Part shown: positions 34,628 through 45,436 of the stretch, piece after piece
Position numbering within the stretch: position 1 is the stretch's first letter
Layout: every line of letters starts with the position of its first letter
From: Streptomyces albireticuli
GTDB taxonomy: Bacteria > Actinomycetota > Actinomycetes > Streptomycetales > Streptomycetaceae
Length of the DNA: 64,000 bases
NCBI RefSeq assembly: GCF_002192455.1
Contig: NZ_CP021744.1
Span: 2,386,001 to 2,450,000 of the forward strand
Direction of reading: 5' to 3'
The notes under the pieces: generated by a model
Seen by the model: only the letters and a program-made list of their open reading frames with translations
Told to the model about the DNA's origin: nothing
Databases searched by the model: none
Position numbers and translations under genes: made by a program

Positions 34628-35455
34628 TTGAACGGCATACAGAAGTGCGTCGTGGCGGCCGCCGGTGCCGCCCTCACCTTAGGACTGACGGCCTGCGGCG
34701 GCGGCGAGGAGCGTGACCCGCACGCCGCGCTCAAGGCGGCCCGGCAGAAGACCGCGCAGCAGAACTCGTACAAGACGAAGCAACTGACCAAGGACGCCGG
34801 CGGCGAGAAGCGCGAGGAGCACGCCTTCTCGCGCGAGCCCGACCTCTCGTCGACGAAGAGCTGGGGTCCCCGGGGCAAGGCCCCGGGCCGGGGCTCCGAG
34901 GTCTCCATAGAGATGATCAGCACCGAGAAGACGCTGTTCGCCAGGGCCCCCCGGATGTCCCGTGACCGGTGGCTGCGGACCGATCGCGACGGCCCGGTTC
35001 CCGGGAAGAAGGACCCCGGTCCGCGGGAGGCCCAGGGCGAGCTGCCCGACTGGCTCGCGGCCCTCGGCGCGTCGAAGGGCGTCACCAAGGTGGGCGAGGA
35101 GACCGTCGGCGGGAAGCCCGCCACGCACTTCAAGGGCACCGTCGTCCTCGACGAACTCGACGAGTACAAGGGCGACGCGATACAGGACGACCAGCGCGAG
35201 CACTTCACGCGGCCGCGCCGGATCTCCGGGCTCCACGAGGTCGACATCGACATCTGGGTAGGCCGGGACGATCTCCCCCTCAAGGCCCGGGAGTCGGGCA
35301 AGGGTTCCAAGGGCCCGGTCGACACCACCGAGGAGTACACGGACTACGGGGTCGACCCGAAGATCCAGGTGCCCGCGGCCAAGGACACCATGAGCATCGA
35401 GGAGTACACGAGCGGGAAGTACGACGGGGAGGACGCGGGGCAGCGGCGCCCCTGA
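34628..35455 (+). CDS. Lipoprotein of unknown function, tandem copy 2, with TTA codon
   Basis: A 275-residue paralogue of the preceding gene, also with a TTG start. Lipobox in GAALTLGLTACGGGEERDPH; shared stretches include ALKAARQKTAQQNSYKTKQL, EETVGGKPATHFKGTVVLDE and EYTDYGVDPKIQVP. Codon 18 (34679-34681), in the signal peptide, is TTA, read in Streptomyces only by the bldA tRNA; copy 1 has none. Loss of about 20 residues in the middle relative to copy 1. Function unknown; likely expressed late in development or under bldA control. Confidence 0.85.
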   Translation: MNGIQKCVVAAAGAALTLGLTACGGGEERDPHAALKAARQKTAQQNSYKTKQLTKDAGGEKREEHAFSREPDLSSTKSWGPRGKAPGRGSEVSIEMISTEKTLFARAPRMSRDRWLRTDRDGPVPGKKDPGPREAQGELPDWLAALGASKGVTKVGEETVGGKPATHFKGTVVLDELDEYKGDAIQDDQREHFTRPRRISGLHEVDIDIWVGRDDLPLKARESGKGSKGPVDTTEEYTDYGVDPKIQVPAAKDTMSIEEYTSGKYDGEDAGQRRP

Positions 35456-35473
35456 GCTGCCCGCCGGTACGGG

Positions 35474-35517
35474 CGGAGGCCCGGCCGCCCCGTCGTAAGG
35501 GGACGGCCGGGCCTCCG
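35474..35517. terminator. Bidirectional terminator between lipoprotein 2 and serA
   Basis: A 14-bp perfect stem (35474-35487 with 35504-35517) extended by a CCCC/GGGG inner stem, between convergent genes. Confidence 0.8.
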
Positions 35518-35530
35518 GTCGTACGGGGCG

Positions 35531-37135
35531 TCAGTCCGTGAGGTTCACCGCGCGCGCCGACACCGCGCCGATCTCCTCCGCGATCTCCGCGAGGACCGGG
35601 GCCGGGATCGACTCGTCGACCGTGAGGGCGACCAGGGCCTCGCCGCCCTCCGTGGCGCGGGAGACCTGCATGCCGGCGATGTTGATGCCGGCCTCGCCGA
35701 GGATGCGGCCCACCGTGCCGACGACGCCGGGGCGGTCGCCGTAGCGGAGGAAGGCCATGTGGTCGGCGAGGGCCAGGTCCACGTCGTGGTCGCCGACGGC
35801 GACGATCTTCTGGAGGTGCTTCGGGCCGGCGAGGGTGCCGGAGATGGACACCTCGTCGCCGCCGGAGAGCGTGCCGCGCACCGTGACCACATTGCGGTGC
35901 TCGGTGGACTCGGAGCTGGTGGTCAGCCGGACCTCGACGCCGCGCTCCTGGGCGAACAGCGGGGCGTTGACGTACGAGACCGTCTCGTCGACGACGTCCT
36001 CGAAGACGCCCTTCAGGGCGGAGAGTTCGAGGACCTTCACGTCGTGCTGGGTGAGCTCGCCGTAGACCTCGACGTCGAGGCGGACCGCGACCTCACCCGC
36101 GAGCGCGGTGAAGATCCGGCCGAGCTTCTCGGCCAGCGGCAGGCCCGGCTTGACGTCCTCGGCGATGACGCCGCCCTGGACGTTGACCGCGTCCGGCACC
36201 AGCTCGCCGGCGAGCGCGAGGCGCACCGACTTGGCGACGGCGATGCCCGCCTTCTCCTGGGCCTCGCCCGTCGAGGCGCCCAGGTGCGGGGTGGCCACGA
36301 CGCTGTCGAACTCGAAGAGCGGGGAGTCGGTGCAGGGCTCGGAGGCGTAGACGTCCAGGCCCGCGCCGGCGACCCGGCCCTCCTTGAGGGCGGTGGCCAG
36401 CGCGGCCTCGTCCACGATCCCGCCGCGCGCGGCGTTGACGATGCGGACGCTCGGCTTGACCTTGTGCAGCGCCTCGTCACCGATGAGACCGAGGGTCTCG
36501 GGGGTCTTGGGCAGGTGCACCGTGATGAAGTCGGCGGTCTCCAGCAGCTCGTCGAGCGTGAGGAGCTTGACGCCCATCTGCGCGGCCCGCGCGGGCTGCA
36601 CATAGGGGTCGTAGGCGACGATCTTCATGCCGAAGGCGGACATCCGCTGGGCGACGAGCACGCCGATGCGGCCGAGGCCGACGACGCCGAGGGTCTTCTC
36701 GGACAACTCGACGCCGGTGTACTTGGAGCGCTTCCACTCGCCGTTCTTCAGCGCGGAGTTGGCCTGCGGGATGTTGCGGGCGGTCGCGATCAGCAGGCCG
36801 CAGGCGAGCTCGGCGGCGGTGACGATGTTGGAGGTCGGGGCGTTCACGACCATCACGCCGGCCTTGGTGGCGGCGGCGACGTCCACGTTGTCGAGGCCGA
36901 CGCCGGCGCGGGCGACGACCCGCAGCCGCTTCGCGGCCGCGACGGCCTCGGCGTCGATCTTGGTGGCGCTGCGGACGAGGACGGCGTCCACGTCGGCGAT
37001 CGCGGGCAGCAGCGCGGCACGGTCCGCGCCGTTGCAGTGGCGGATCTCGAAGTCGGGGCCCAGGGCGTCGACGGTCGCGGGGGACAGCTCTTCCGCGATG
37101 AGTACGACGGGTTTGCGGGGCGAAGCAGTGCTCAC
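35531..37135 (-). CDS. serA: D-3-phosphoglycerate dehydrogenase
   Basis: A 534-residue enzyme of the long (type I, actinobacterial) form, oxidising 3-phosphoglycerate to 3-phosphohydroxypyruvate, first step of serine synthesis. NAD domain: LGVVGLGRIGVLVAQRMSAF, then NAARGGIVDEAALATALKEG; catalytic Arg/Glu/His segments include AGAGLDVYASEP and TPHLGASTGEAQEKAG. An intervening ASB domain and C-terminal ACT domain (RPGVVGTVGRILGEAGINIA) give serine feedback control. The GTG at 37135 follows GAGGA; another GTG lies six codons upstream. Confidence 0.96.
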   Translation of the reverse strand: MSTASPRKPVVLIAEELSPATVDALGPDFEIRHCNGADRAALLPAIADVDAVLVRSATKIDAEAVAAAKRLRVVARAGVGLDNVDVAAATKAGVMVVNAPTSNIVTAAELACGLLIATARNIPQANSALKNGEWKRSKYTGVELSEKTLGVVGLGRIGVLVAQRMSAFGMKIVAYDPYVQPARAAQMGVKLLTLDELLETADFITVHLPKTPETLGLIGDEALHKVKPSVRIVNAARGGIVDEAALATALKEGRVAGAGLDVYASEPCTDSPLFEFDSVVATPHLGASTGEAQEKAGIAVAKSVRLALAGELVPDAVNVQGGVIAEDVKPGLPLAEKLGRIFTALAGEVAVRLDVEVYGELTQHDVKVLELSALKGVFEDVVDETVSYVNAPLFAQERGVEVRLTTSSESTEHRNVVTVRGTLSGGDEVSISGTLAGPKHLQKIVAVGDHDVDLALADHMAFLRYGDRPGVVGTVGRILGEAGINIAGMQVSRATEGGEALVALTVDESIPAPVLAEIAEEIGAVSARAVNLTD

Positions 37136-37330
37136 GTGGTCCTCAGTCCTCACTAGTCCTCTGCGGACGGCCGTCCCGACGGCCGAAGGCGGTGAAGGGC
37201 AGCCGCGTGTGACGCACGACGCTGTGAGCCTGACGCGTTTGTGCTCCGCAGTGTATCGGGGGTTACGAGGCCGCCCGGTGCCGATCCGTAAACGTCACCC
37301 ACGAGAGGTGGACACCATGGACAAGGGGGC

Positions 37331-37379
37331 GACGGGGCCCCCGGGAGGCGTGTTCGCGCACGCCCCCGGAGGCCCCGTC
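37331..37379 (-). terminator. ilvC terminator
   Basis: A hairpin of about 21 bp with one mismatch and one bulge (37331-37352 with 37359-37379) and a TTCGCG loop, 29 bp after the ilvC stop. It separates the ilvBNC operon from serA, whose promoter should lie in 37136-37330. Confidence 0.75.
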
Positions 37380-37407
37380 CGCCGCGCACCGGGCGCCGGG
37401 GCCGCGA

Positions 37408-38541
<1,134 letters not shown>

Positions 38542-39066
38542 TCAGGCCGAGCGGTCCAGGGCGCGCAGGCTCCGGTCCGTGATGGAACGGGCGCCACGCC
38601 CTATGGCGATGGTGCCGGACTGCACCAGCTCCTTGATGCCGAACGGCTCCAGCATCTTGAGCATCGCGCCGAGCTTGTCGCTGCCGCCGGTGGCCTCGAT
38701 GGTGACGGCCTCCGGGGAGACGTCCACGGTCTTGGCGCGGAACAGCTGGACGATCTCGACGATCTGGGAGCGGGTCTCGTTGTCGGCGCGGACCTTCACC
38801 AGCACCAACTCGCGCTGGATGGCGGCGCTGTCCTCCAGCTCCACGATCTTCAGGACGTTGACGAGCTTGTTGAGCTGCTTGGTGACCTGCTCCAGCGGCA
38901 GCGACTCGACGTTGACCACGATGGTGATGCGGGAGATGTCGGGGTGCTCGGTGACGCCGACGGCGAGGGAGTCGATGTTGAAGCCGCGGCGGGAGAAGAG
39001 CGCGGCGATCCTGGCCAGGATGCCGGGGGTGTTCTCCACCAGGACGGAGAGCGTGTGCTTGGTCAT
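38542..39066 (-). CDS. ilvN: Acetolactate synthase small (regulatory) subunit
   Basis: A 174-residue regulatory subunit with an N-terminal ACT domain (HTLSVLVENTPGILARIAAL, then FSRRGFNIDSLAVGVTEHPD) and a C-terminal IlvN domain (ELVLVKVRADNETRSQIVEI). It binds valine and gives feedback inhibition of the IlvB catalytic subunit. The start at 39066 lies 29 bp downstream of the ilvB stop. Full length. Confidence 0.96.
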   Translation of the reverse strand: MTKHTLSVLVENTPGILARIAALFSRRGFNIDSLAVGVTEHPDISRITIVVNVESLPLEQVTKQLNKLVNVLKIVELEDSAAIQRELVLVKVRADNETRSQIVEIVQLFRAKTVDVSPEAVTIEATGGSDKLGAMLKMLEPFGIKELVQSGTIAIGRGARSITDRSLRALDRSA

Positions 39067-39095
39067 CTGCTTGTTCTCTCTCTTCTCGCGGACTC

Positions 39096-40961
39096 TCAGT
39101 CGTCCTCGGTGTCGCCGAAGTCCGGGCGGACGCCCTGGGCCGCGAGGATCTCGTCGTTGGAGGTGCCGGCGGCGACCATCGGCCAGACCATGGCGTCCTG
39201 GTGGACGATGAAGTCCACGACGACGGGCCGGTCGTTGATGGCGTTGGCCTTCTCGATGACCGCGTCCAGGTCCTCCGGGCGCTCGCAGCGCAGACCCACG
39301 CAGCCCATGGCGTCCGCGAGCTTCACGAAGTCCGGGACCCGGGTGCCCGCGTGCGACTCGGTGCCGTCCGAGCCGGGGCCCGAGTGGAGCACGGTGTTGG
39401 AGTAACGCTCGTTGTAGAACAGGGTCTGCCACTGGCGGACCATGCCCAGCGCGCCGTTGTTGATGACCGCGACCTTGATCGGGATGTTGTTCAGCGCGCA
39501 GGTGACCAGCTCCTGATTGGTCATCTGGAAGCAGCCGTCGCCGTCGATCGCCCACACCGTGCGCTCCGGCGCGCCGGCCTTGGCGCCCATCGCCGCCGGG
39601 ACCGCGTAGCCCATGGTCCCCGCGCCGCCGGAGTTCAGCCAGGTGCGCGGCTGTTCGTAGTCGATGAAGTGCGAGGCCCACATCTGGTGCTGGCCGACGC
39701 CCGCGGCGTAGATCGTGTCCTTCGGGGCGAGCTGCCCGATGCGCTGGATGACCTGCTGCGGCGAGAGGCTGCCGTCCTCCGGCAGGGTGTAGCCCAGCGG
39801 GTACGTCTCGCGCCACCGGTTCAGGTCGCTCCACCAGGCGCTGTAGTCGGCGGTGTGGCCGTCGGCGTGCTCGGCCTGGATCGCGACGATCAGGTCCGCG
39901 ATGACCTCACGGGCATCCCCGACGATCGGCACGTCCGCCGCCCGGTTCTTCCCGATCTCCGCCGGGTCGATGTCCGCGTGGACGATCTTGGCGTACGGGG
40001 CGAAGGAGTCGAGCTTGCCGGTCACCCGGTCGTCGAACCGCGCGCCGAGGGCGACGATCAGGTCGGACTTCTGGAGCGCGGTCACCGCGGCGACGGAGCC
40101 GTGCATCCCCGGCATCCCCAGGTGCTGGGGGTGGCTGTCGGGGAACGAGCCGAGCGCCATCAGCGTCGTCGTGACGGGGGCGCCGGTCAGTTCGGCCAGC
40201 ACCTTCAGCTCGGCCGTGGCCCGCGCCTTCATCACGCCGCCGCCCACGTACAGCACCGGGCGCCGCGCCTGCGTGATCAGCTTCGCGGCCTCGCGGATCT
40301 GCTTGGCGTGCGGCTTGGTCACCGGCCGGTACCCCGGCAGGTCCGTGTGCGGCGGCCAGCTGAAGGTGGTGCGCGCCTGGAGGGCGTCCTTGGCGATGTC
40401 GACGAGCACCGGGCCGGGCCGGCCGGTGGAGGCGACGTGGAAGGCCTCGGCGATCGTCCGCGGGATCTCCGCCGGGTCGGTGACCAGCCAGTTGTGCTTG
40501 GTGATCGGCATCGTGATGCCGCAGATGTCCGCCTCCTGGAAGGCGTCCGTACCGATCGCCTTGGACGCCACCTGGCCCGTGATCGCCACCAGCGGCACCG
40601 AGTCCATGTGTGCGTCCGCGATCGGCGTCACCAGGTTCGTCGCCCCCGGGCCCGAGGTCGCCATGCAGACGCCCACCCTGCCGGTGGCCTGCGCGTAACC
40701 GGTCGCGGCGTGCCCCGCGCCCTGCTCGTGACGGACCAGGACGTGGCGCACCTTCGACGAGTCCATCATCGGGTCGTACGCCGGAAGGATCGCCCCACCC
40801 GGGATACCGAAGACGATCTCCGCCCCTACCTCCTCCAGCGAACGGATGAGGGACTGCGCACCCGTGACGTGCTCGACGGTGGCGGGCTGCTGCTGCGCGG
40901 CGCCGCTACGGGCCCGCGGCTGCGGATGGTGGGCCCCGGTGGCCTGCTCGGTCATCGACAT
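39096..40961 (-). CDS. ilvB: Acetolactate synthase large (catalytic) subunit
   Basis: A 621-residue TPP-, FAD- and Mg-dependent enzyme condensing pyruvate with pyruvate or 2-oxobutyrate. N-terminal TPP domain with catalytic Glu in [20 protein letters not shown]; central FAD domain [21 protein letters not shown]-terminal TPP motif [20 protein letters not shown]. About 35 disordered residues at the N-terminus. GAGAAGAGA precedes the ATG. Expression is likely set by the leader peptide and terminator 70-190 bp upstream. Confidence 0.97.
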   Translation of the reverse strand: MSMTEQATGAHHPQPRARSGAAQQQPATVEHVTGAQSLIRSLEEVGAEIVFGIPGGAILPAYDPMMDSSKVRHVLVRHEQGAGHAATGYAQATGRVGVCMATSGPGATNLVTPIADAHMDSVPLVAITGQVASKAIGTDAFQEADICGITMPITKHNWLVTDPAEIPRTIAEAFHVASTGRPGPVLVDIAKDALQARTTFSWPPHTDLPGYRPVTKPHAKQIREAAKLITQARRPVLYVGGGVMKARATAELKVLAELTGAPVTTTLMALGSFPDSHPQHLGMPGMHGSVAAVTALQKSDLIVALGARFDDRVTGKLDSFAPYAKIVHADIDPAEIGKNRAADVPIVGDAREVIADLIVAIQAEHADGHTADYSAWWSDLNRWRETYPLGYTLPEDGSLSPQQVIQRIGQLAPKDTIYAAGVGQHQMWASHFIDYEQPRTWLNSGGAGTMGYAVPAAMGAKAGAPERTVWAIDGDGCFQMTNQELVTCALNNIPIKVAVINNGALGMVRQWQTLFYNERYSNTVLHSGPGSDGTESHAGTRVPDFVKLADAMGCVGLRCERPEDLDAVIEKANAINDRPVVVDFIVHQDAMVWPMVAAGTSNDEILAAQGVRPDFGDTEDD

Positions 40962-41030
40962 TCTCTTCTCGAAGGATTCGACGGATGAGTTTGGGTGGGT
41001 CTGCGTAGTTCCGCGTGGTTCCGGTGCAAC

Positions 41031-41064
41031 AAAAAACCCCTCGTGCCATGAGGCAAGCGAGGGG
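41031..41064 (-). terminator. ilvB attenuator terminator
   Basis: CCCCTCG-TGCC stem with ATGA loop and 2-nt bulge (41037-41047 with 41052-41064), followed on the minus strand by six U. It lies 41 nt after the leader peptide stop and 70 bp before ilvB. A smaller hairpin at 41082-41105 between leader and terminator may be the competing structure. Confidence 0.85.
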
Positions 41065-41105
41065 AGCGCGCCGGGGTGGTCAGCAGGGCTTCTGGAAGGC
41101 CTGCT

Positions 41106-41147
41106 TCAGCCGACGCGCTTTCCAAGTACGAGAATTCGGGTGCGCAT
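41106..41147 (-). CDS. ilvB leader peptide (MRTRILVLGKRVG)
   Basis: A 13-codon leader with the run Ile-Leu-Val-Leu encoded by ATT CTC GTA CTT, mostly uncommon codons in Streptomyces. GGAGGG lies 8 nt before the ATG. The product limits the very amino acids the operon makes, so stalling on these codons would favour antitermination. It matches the ilvB leader known or predicted for Streptomyces. It begins only 33 nt after the stop of the upstream GGDEF gene, so the promoter must lie at or inside the end of that gene. Confidence 0.88.
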   Translation of the reverse strand: MRTRILVLGKRVG

Positions 41148-41180
41148 GTGGTTGACCCTCCACCCGGCGCATGTGAAGTG

Positions 41181-44100
41181 TCAAGTGGGTGGGACGGGCG
41201 TCTCATTATTTGAACGCAATGGAGCATGGGCAAGGGATCCGGCGCCGCCCGCGGCCCCCGATCGGACGGCCGACGGAAGGGCCGCGTTGACGGCGTTCAG
41301 CGGGACGTTGACCGGGGCGTTCACCGGGAGGTGGGCCGGGATGCCGATCGGGAGGTGCCCGCCGGCATGGCCCGCCGCGCCGCCGACGAGGACGTTCCCA
41401 CCGTCCACGGCGGCGCCCGGTACCGGATAGGCACCGCGGTCGAGGGCGTGCCGCAGCCGGTGCTCGTCGAGCGGGCCGGCGAAGGCCGCGCCCAGACCGT
41501 GGGTGCACCCCATGACCCGGAGGGCGAGCGCCTGCTCGGGGACGTCGACGCCGTCGGCGACTGATTGCATGCCGAGGTCGGTGGCGATCCTCAGCAGCCC
41601 TGCGGTGATCTTGTGCAGCCGCGCGGACTCGACCACTCCGTCGACCAGTCCGCGATCGAGCTTGAGTGTATCGATGGGAAGCCGGCGCAGGGCGCTGATC
41701 GCGGCGTATCCGCTGCCGAAGCCGTCCAGGGCGATCCGCACGCCCAGCCGGCGCAGCGCGACGAGCCGCCGCTCCAGCTCGTCCAGGGGCACCCGGGGAT
41801 CACTTCCGGACAGCTCCAGGACGAGCGCGCCGGAGGGCAGGCCGTGCCGGATCAGCAGCCCTTCGAGGTACTTGGGCGGCAGCGACTTGTCCATCAGCCG
41901 GCCGGCCGTGAGCCGGACGTACACGGGCACGGCGTGGCCCGCGCGGCAGCGCTGGGCGGCCTGCTCGACGGCCTTCTCGACCGTCCAGCGGCCCAGCTCG
42001 GCGGCGCGCGCGCCCTCGTCGCCCCGCTCGGTCTCGGCCACCCGGAGGTACTCGGCGGGGGTGAAGAGGACGCCCTGGGCGGAGCGCCAGCGGGGCTGCG
42101 CGGAGACGGCCGTGACCCGGCCCGTGCCGAGCTCCACGATCGGCTGGTGGAGCAGGGCGAACTCGCCTTCGTGCAGCGCGGTGCGCAGCCGGGTGGCGAG
42201 CTCGGCGCGGCGCACCACGTCGGCCTGCATCTGGGGGGCGTAGAGCTCGACGCGGCCCTTGCCAGCCTGCTTGGCGCGGTACATCGCGAGGTCGGCGTTG
42301 CGCATCAGCGCGCCGGGGGTGATGCCCGGCTCGGCGAAGGCGACGCCGATGCTGGCGGCGACGCGGACCTCGGTGCCTCCTTCCACGCGGTAGGGCTGGG
42401 AGAGGGTGAGCCGCAGCCGGTCGGCGATCTCGTGGATGCGGTACTCGCGGGCCTCGGGGTCGCGGGTGCCGTCGCCGATGATCAGCGCGGCGAACTCGTC
42501 GCCCCCGAAGCGGGCGGTGCTGTCGCCCGCGCGCACGGAGTCCTGGAGCCTGCGGGCCGCCTGGACCAGGAGCTCGTCGCCCGCCTGGTGGCCGACGGTG
42601 TCGTTGACCGCCTTGAAGCCGTCCAGGTCGATGAAGAGCACGGCCGTGCCGGCGTCGGTCGCTCTGCGGCCGGTGAGGGCCTGCTGGACCCGCTTGGTGA
42701 ACAGGGCGCGGTTGGGCAGGTCGGTGAGCGGGTCGTGCTCGGCGGTGTGCTGGAGCTGGGCCTGGAGCCGGACGCGCTCGGTGACGTCACGGCTGTTGAA
42801 GATCAGGCCGCCGTGGTGGCGGTTGACGGTGGACTCGACGTTGAGCCAGTCGCCGCCGCCGGAGCGGAAGCGGCACTCGATGCGGGTGGTGGGCTCCTCG
42901 GCGGGTGGCGCGGCGAGGAAGCGGCGCACCTCGTGGACGACCCTGCCGAGGTCCTCCGGGTGGATCAGCGAGGCCAGCTCGGAGCCGACGAGCTCCTCGG
43001 CGTCCCGGCCGTAGACACCCGCGGCGGCGGGGCTGACGTAGCGCAGTATGCCGGTGGGCGCGGCGATCATGATGACGTCGCTGGAGCCCTGCACCAGGGA
43101 GCGGAAGTGGTTCTCCTTCTGGGCCAGTTCCTGGGTGAGGGAGATGTTGTCCAGCAGCATGATGCCCTGGCGGATGACCAGGGCGAGGACGACCGTACAG
43201 CCCGTGAAGATGACGACGCGGTCGGCGTGGTGGCCGTTGAGGAAGGTGTAGAGGATCCCCAGCGTGCAGACCGCGGCGGCCAGGTACGGGGTGAGGGCGG
43301 CGAGGGAGCCGGCGATGGGGCGGCTCGGGGTGTGCGCGGCGCGGCGCCCGGCGGCACCGGTGTCGTCGCCCTTCTCGCGGGCCACCCAGGGGGCGTACGC
43401 CATCAGCATGTAGCCCGCGAACCAGCCGGCGTCGAGGATCTGGCCGGAGCGGTAGTGCGAGCGCAGCAGGGGCGAGGTGAACAGGGCGTCGCACAGGACG
43501 GTCAGGGCGAGGGCGGCGATGGCGGTGTTGATGGCGGAGCGGTTGGCCGTGGAGCGCCGGAAGTGGAGCGCCAGGACCATGGAGACCAGGGCGATGTCGA
43601 GCAGCGGATAGGCCAGCGAGAGGGCGGCGTGGGCGACGTTCTCACCCTGGAACTGGGCGGTGTGCGCGAGGGCCAGGCTCCAGGAGAGGGTCAGCAGCGA
43701 GCCGCCCGTCAGCCAGGCGTCGAGGGCCAGGCAGACCCAGCCGGCGCGGGTGACGGGGCGGCGGGCGAGGACCAGGAGGCCGATGATCGCGGGCGGCGCG
43801 AAGAGCAGGAAGCAGAAGTCGGCCGGGGACGGCGCGGGCACGTCCTGGTCGAGGACGACCTCGTACCAGCCCCAGATGAGGTTGCCGAGGCCGGCCATGG
43901 CGGAGGAGGCCGCGAAGAGGAGCCAGGCGAGGCGGAACCGGGTCTTGTGCGTCCGGCCGTACCAGAAGCAGGAGACGGCGGCGAGCGCCGCCGCGCCGCC
44001 CAGGCCGAAGTCGCCCATGGCCGAGGCGAGCTCCTCGGACCCCCAGCCGAAGAGGGCGCCCGTGGCGTAGCCGCCGCAGACGAGGGCGAGGAGCAGCGGC

Positions 44101-44285
44101 GAGGCCGGCCCGGAGCCGCCGCCGGTGCGGCGGGGCAGCGCCGCTCCGGAGGCGCTCACCGCGCCGCCGTCCCGCGCGAGGGCCCGCACCGGGGGCGGGG
44201 ACGAGGGCCTGTCCGAGGGCCGGGCGGTGGCGCCGCGCAGCGGTGCCGTGGTCGGTACGTGAGCCGCGTCGGGTTGATCGTCCAT
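41181..44285 (-). CDS. Membrane PAS-GGDEF-EAL protein, probable diguanylate cyclase with degenerate EAL
   Basis: 1034 residues: N-terminal polar segment (1-60), about nine membrane helices (about 60-385), PAS domain (HFRSLVQGSSDVIMIAAPTG, about 400-520), GGDEF domain and EAL domain, then a Gly/Pro/Val tail. GGDEF is intact (ARFGGDEFAAL) with an I-site RAGD five residues before it, so it should make c-di-GMP with feedback control. The EAL domain lacks key residues: SAQPRW replaces EALLRW, VRLTA replaces the Asn motif, ALDGFGSGYA replaces DDFGTGYS, and ADGVD replaces AEGVE. It should not hydrolyse c-di-GMP but may sense it. From memory, the equivalent of SCO5511. Confidence 0.9.
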   Translation of the reverse strand: MDDQPDAAHVPTTAPLRGATARPSDRPSSPPPVRALARDGGAVSASGAALPRRTGGGSGPASPLLLALVCGGYATGALFGWGSEELASAMGDFGLGGAAALAAVSCFWYGRTHKTRFRLAWLLFAASSAMAGLGNLIWGWYEVVLDQDVPAPSPADFCFLLFAPPAIIGLLVLARRPVTRAGWVCLALDAWLTGGSLLTLSWSLALAHTAQFQGENVAHAALSLAYPLLDIALVSMVLALHFRRSTANRSAINTAIAALALTVLCDALFTSPLLRSHYRSGQILDAGWFAGYMLMAYAPWVAREKGDDTGAAGRRAAHTPSRPIAGSLAALTPYLAAAVCTLGILYTFLNGHHADRVVIFTGCTVVLALVIRQGIMLLDNISLTQELAQKENHFRSLVQGSSDVIMIAAPTGILRYVSPAAAGVYGRDAEELVGSELASLIHPEDLGRVVHEVRRFLAAPPAEEPTTRIECRFRSGGGDWLNVESTVNRHHGGLIFNSRDVTERVRLQAQLQHTAEHDPLTDLPNRALFTKRVQQALTGRRATDAGTAVLFIDLDGFKAVNDTVGHQAGDELLVQAARRLQDSVRAGDSTARFGGDEFAALIIGDGTRDPEAREYRIHEIADRLRLTLSQPYRVEGGTEVRVAASIGVAFAEPGITPGALMRNADLAMYRAKQAGKGRVELYAPQMQADVVRRAELATRLRTALHEGEFALLHQPIVELGTGRVTAVSAQPRWRSAQGVLFTPAEYLRVAETERGDEGARAAELGRWTVEKAVEQAAQRCRAGHAVPVYVRLTAGRLMDKSLPPKYLEGLLIRHGLPSGALVLELSGSDPRVPLDELERRLVALRRLGVRIALDGFGSGYAAISALRRLPIDTLKLDRGLVDGVVESARLHKITAGLLRIATDLGMQSVADGVDVPEQALALRVMGCTHGLGAAFAGPLDEHRLRHALDRGAYPVPGAAVDGGNVLVGGAAGHAGGHLPIGIPAHLPVNAPVNVPLNAVNAALPSAVRSGAAGGAGSLAHAPLRSNNETPVPPT

Positions 44286-44473
44286 TGGCCGTGCATCGCC
44301 CGTCGCCCCCCTCGAGTTCCGGTACTTCGCTGCGGCCGTACGGTGCCCGGCGCAGCCCCCGGTCGGGACGATACACCAGACTCGTCACTCAGGGACATAG
44401 CTCATATACATAGCGTAATCGGCAGCGGCGTTATGGACACTCAGTGCAGTCGAACGGTACCTCTACGTGGTAT

Positions 44474-45436
44474 CTAGGGTGCGGTGACTACGACATTTTG
44501 CAGTGGCGCGTCCAGGGCGAATCTGGCCAGCTGATCACGCAGCATCCTCTTGGCGCGCGGCAGAAAGGCCGAAGAAGGTCCACCCACATGGGGGGTGATG
44601 AGCACGCCGGGGGCGCTCCACAGCGGATGGCCGGAAGGCAGCGGTTCGGGGTCGGTGACGTCCAGGGCCGCGCGCAGCCTGCCGCTCTCCACCTCGGTGA
44701 GCAGGGCCTTGGTGTCGACGACGGGCCCCCGCGCGATGTTCACCAGCAGGGCGCCGTCCTTCATCAGCGCGAGGAAGTCCGCGTCCACCAGGCCGCGGGT
44801 CTCCTCGGTGAGCGGGGTCGCGAGGATGACGACGTCGGCGTCGGGGAGCAGGCCGGGCAGCTCGGTGATCGCGTGTACGTGCCCGAGCTCGGACTCGCGC
44901 GGGGAGCGCGCGACGCGCACGACCCGCGCGCACTCGAAGGGCAGGAGCCGGTCCTCGATGGCGCGGCCGATCGAGCCGTAGCCGACGATGAGCACGGACC
45001 GGTCCGCGAGCGCGGGCCGGAAGCCCTGCCGCCACTCCCCCGCGTCCTGCGCCCGGACGAAGCCCGGGATGTCCCGGAGGGAGGCGAGGGTGAGGGTGAG
45101 CGCCAGCTCGGCGGTGCTGGTGTCGTGCAGGCCACGGGCGTTGCACAGCAGGGCGCCCGACGGCAGCAGGTGCGCGGACGGCAGGATGTGGTCGAGGCCC
45201 GCGGTCAGCGTCTGCACGACGCGCAGGCCGGTCATCGCGGGCAGGGGGCGGACGCAGACGTCACCGCTCGTCACGTACGGCGGGACGTAGAAGGCGCACC
45301 GGGCGGGATCGGTGGGGTAGTCGGGCTCGCCGTTCCAGTGGGCGTACTCCAGGCCCGCCGGGAGCCCCTCGATCTCCTCGGGCGGGATGGGCAGCCAGGC
45401 GAGGGGGCGGGCGGAACCGCTGTCATCTGCACTCAT
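44474..45436 (-). CDS. D-isomer-specific 2-hydroxyacid dehydrogenase family protein
   Basis: A 320-residue NAD(P)-dependent dehydrogenase. NAD motif SVLIVGYGSIGRAIEDRLLP; LVNIARGPVVDTKALLTEVE carries the substrate Arg; ALDVTDPEPLPSGHPLW the catalytic Glu region; and ITPHVGGPSSAFLPRA the catalytic His. Substrate is a 2-oxo/2-hydroxy acid of unknown identity. Divergent from the aldo-keto reductase gene with 74 bp between them, which must hold both promoters. Confidence 0.92.
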   Translation of the reverse strand: MSADDSGSARPLAWLPIPPEEIEGLPAGLEYAHWNGEPDYPTDPARCAFYVPPYVTSGDVCVRPLPAMTGLRVVQTLTAGLDHILPSAHLLPSGALLCNARGLHDTSTAELALTLTLASLRDIPGFVRAQDAGEWRQGFRPALADRSVLIVGYGSIGRAIEDRLLPFECARVVRVARSPRESELGHVHAITELPGLLPDADVVILATPLTEETRGLVDADFLALMKDGALLVNIARGPVVDTKALLTEVESGRLRAALDVTDPEPLPSGHPLWSAPGVLITPHVGGPSSAFLPRAKRMLRDQLARFALDAPLQNVVVTAP

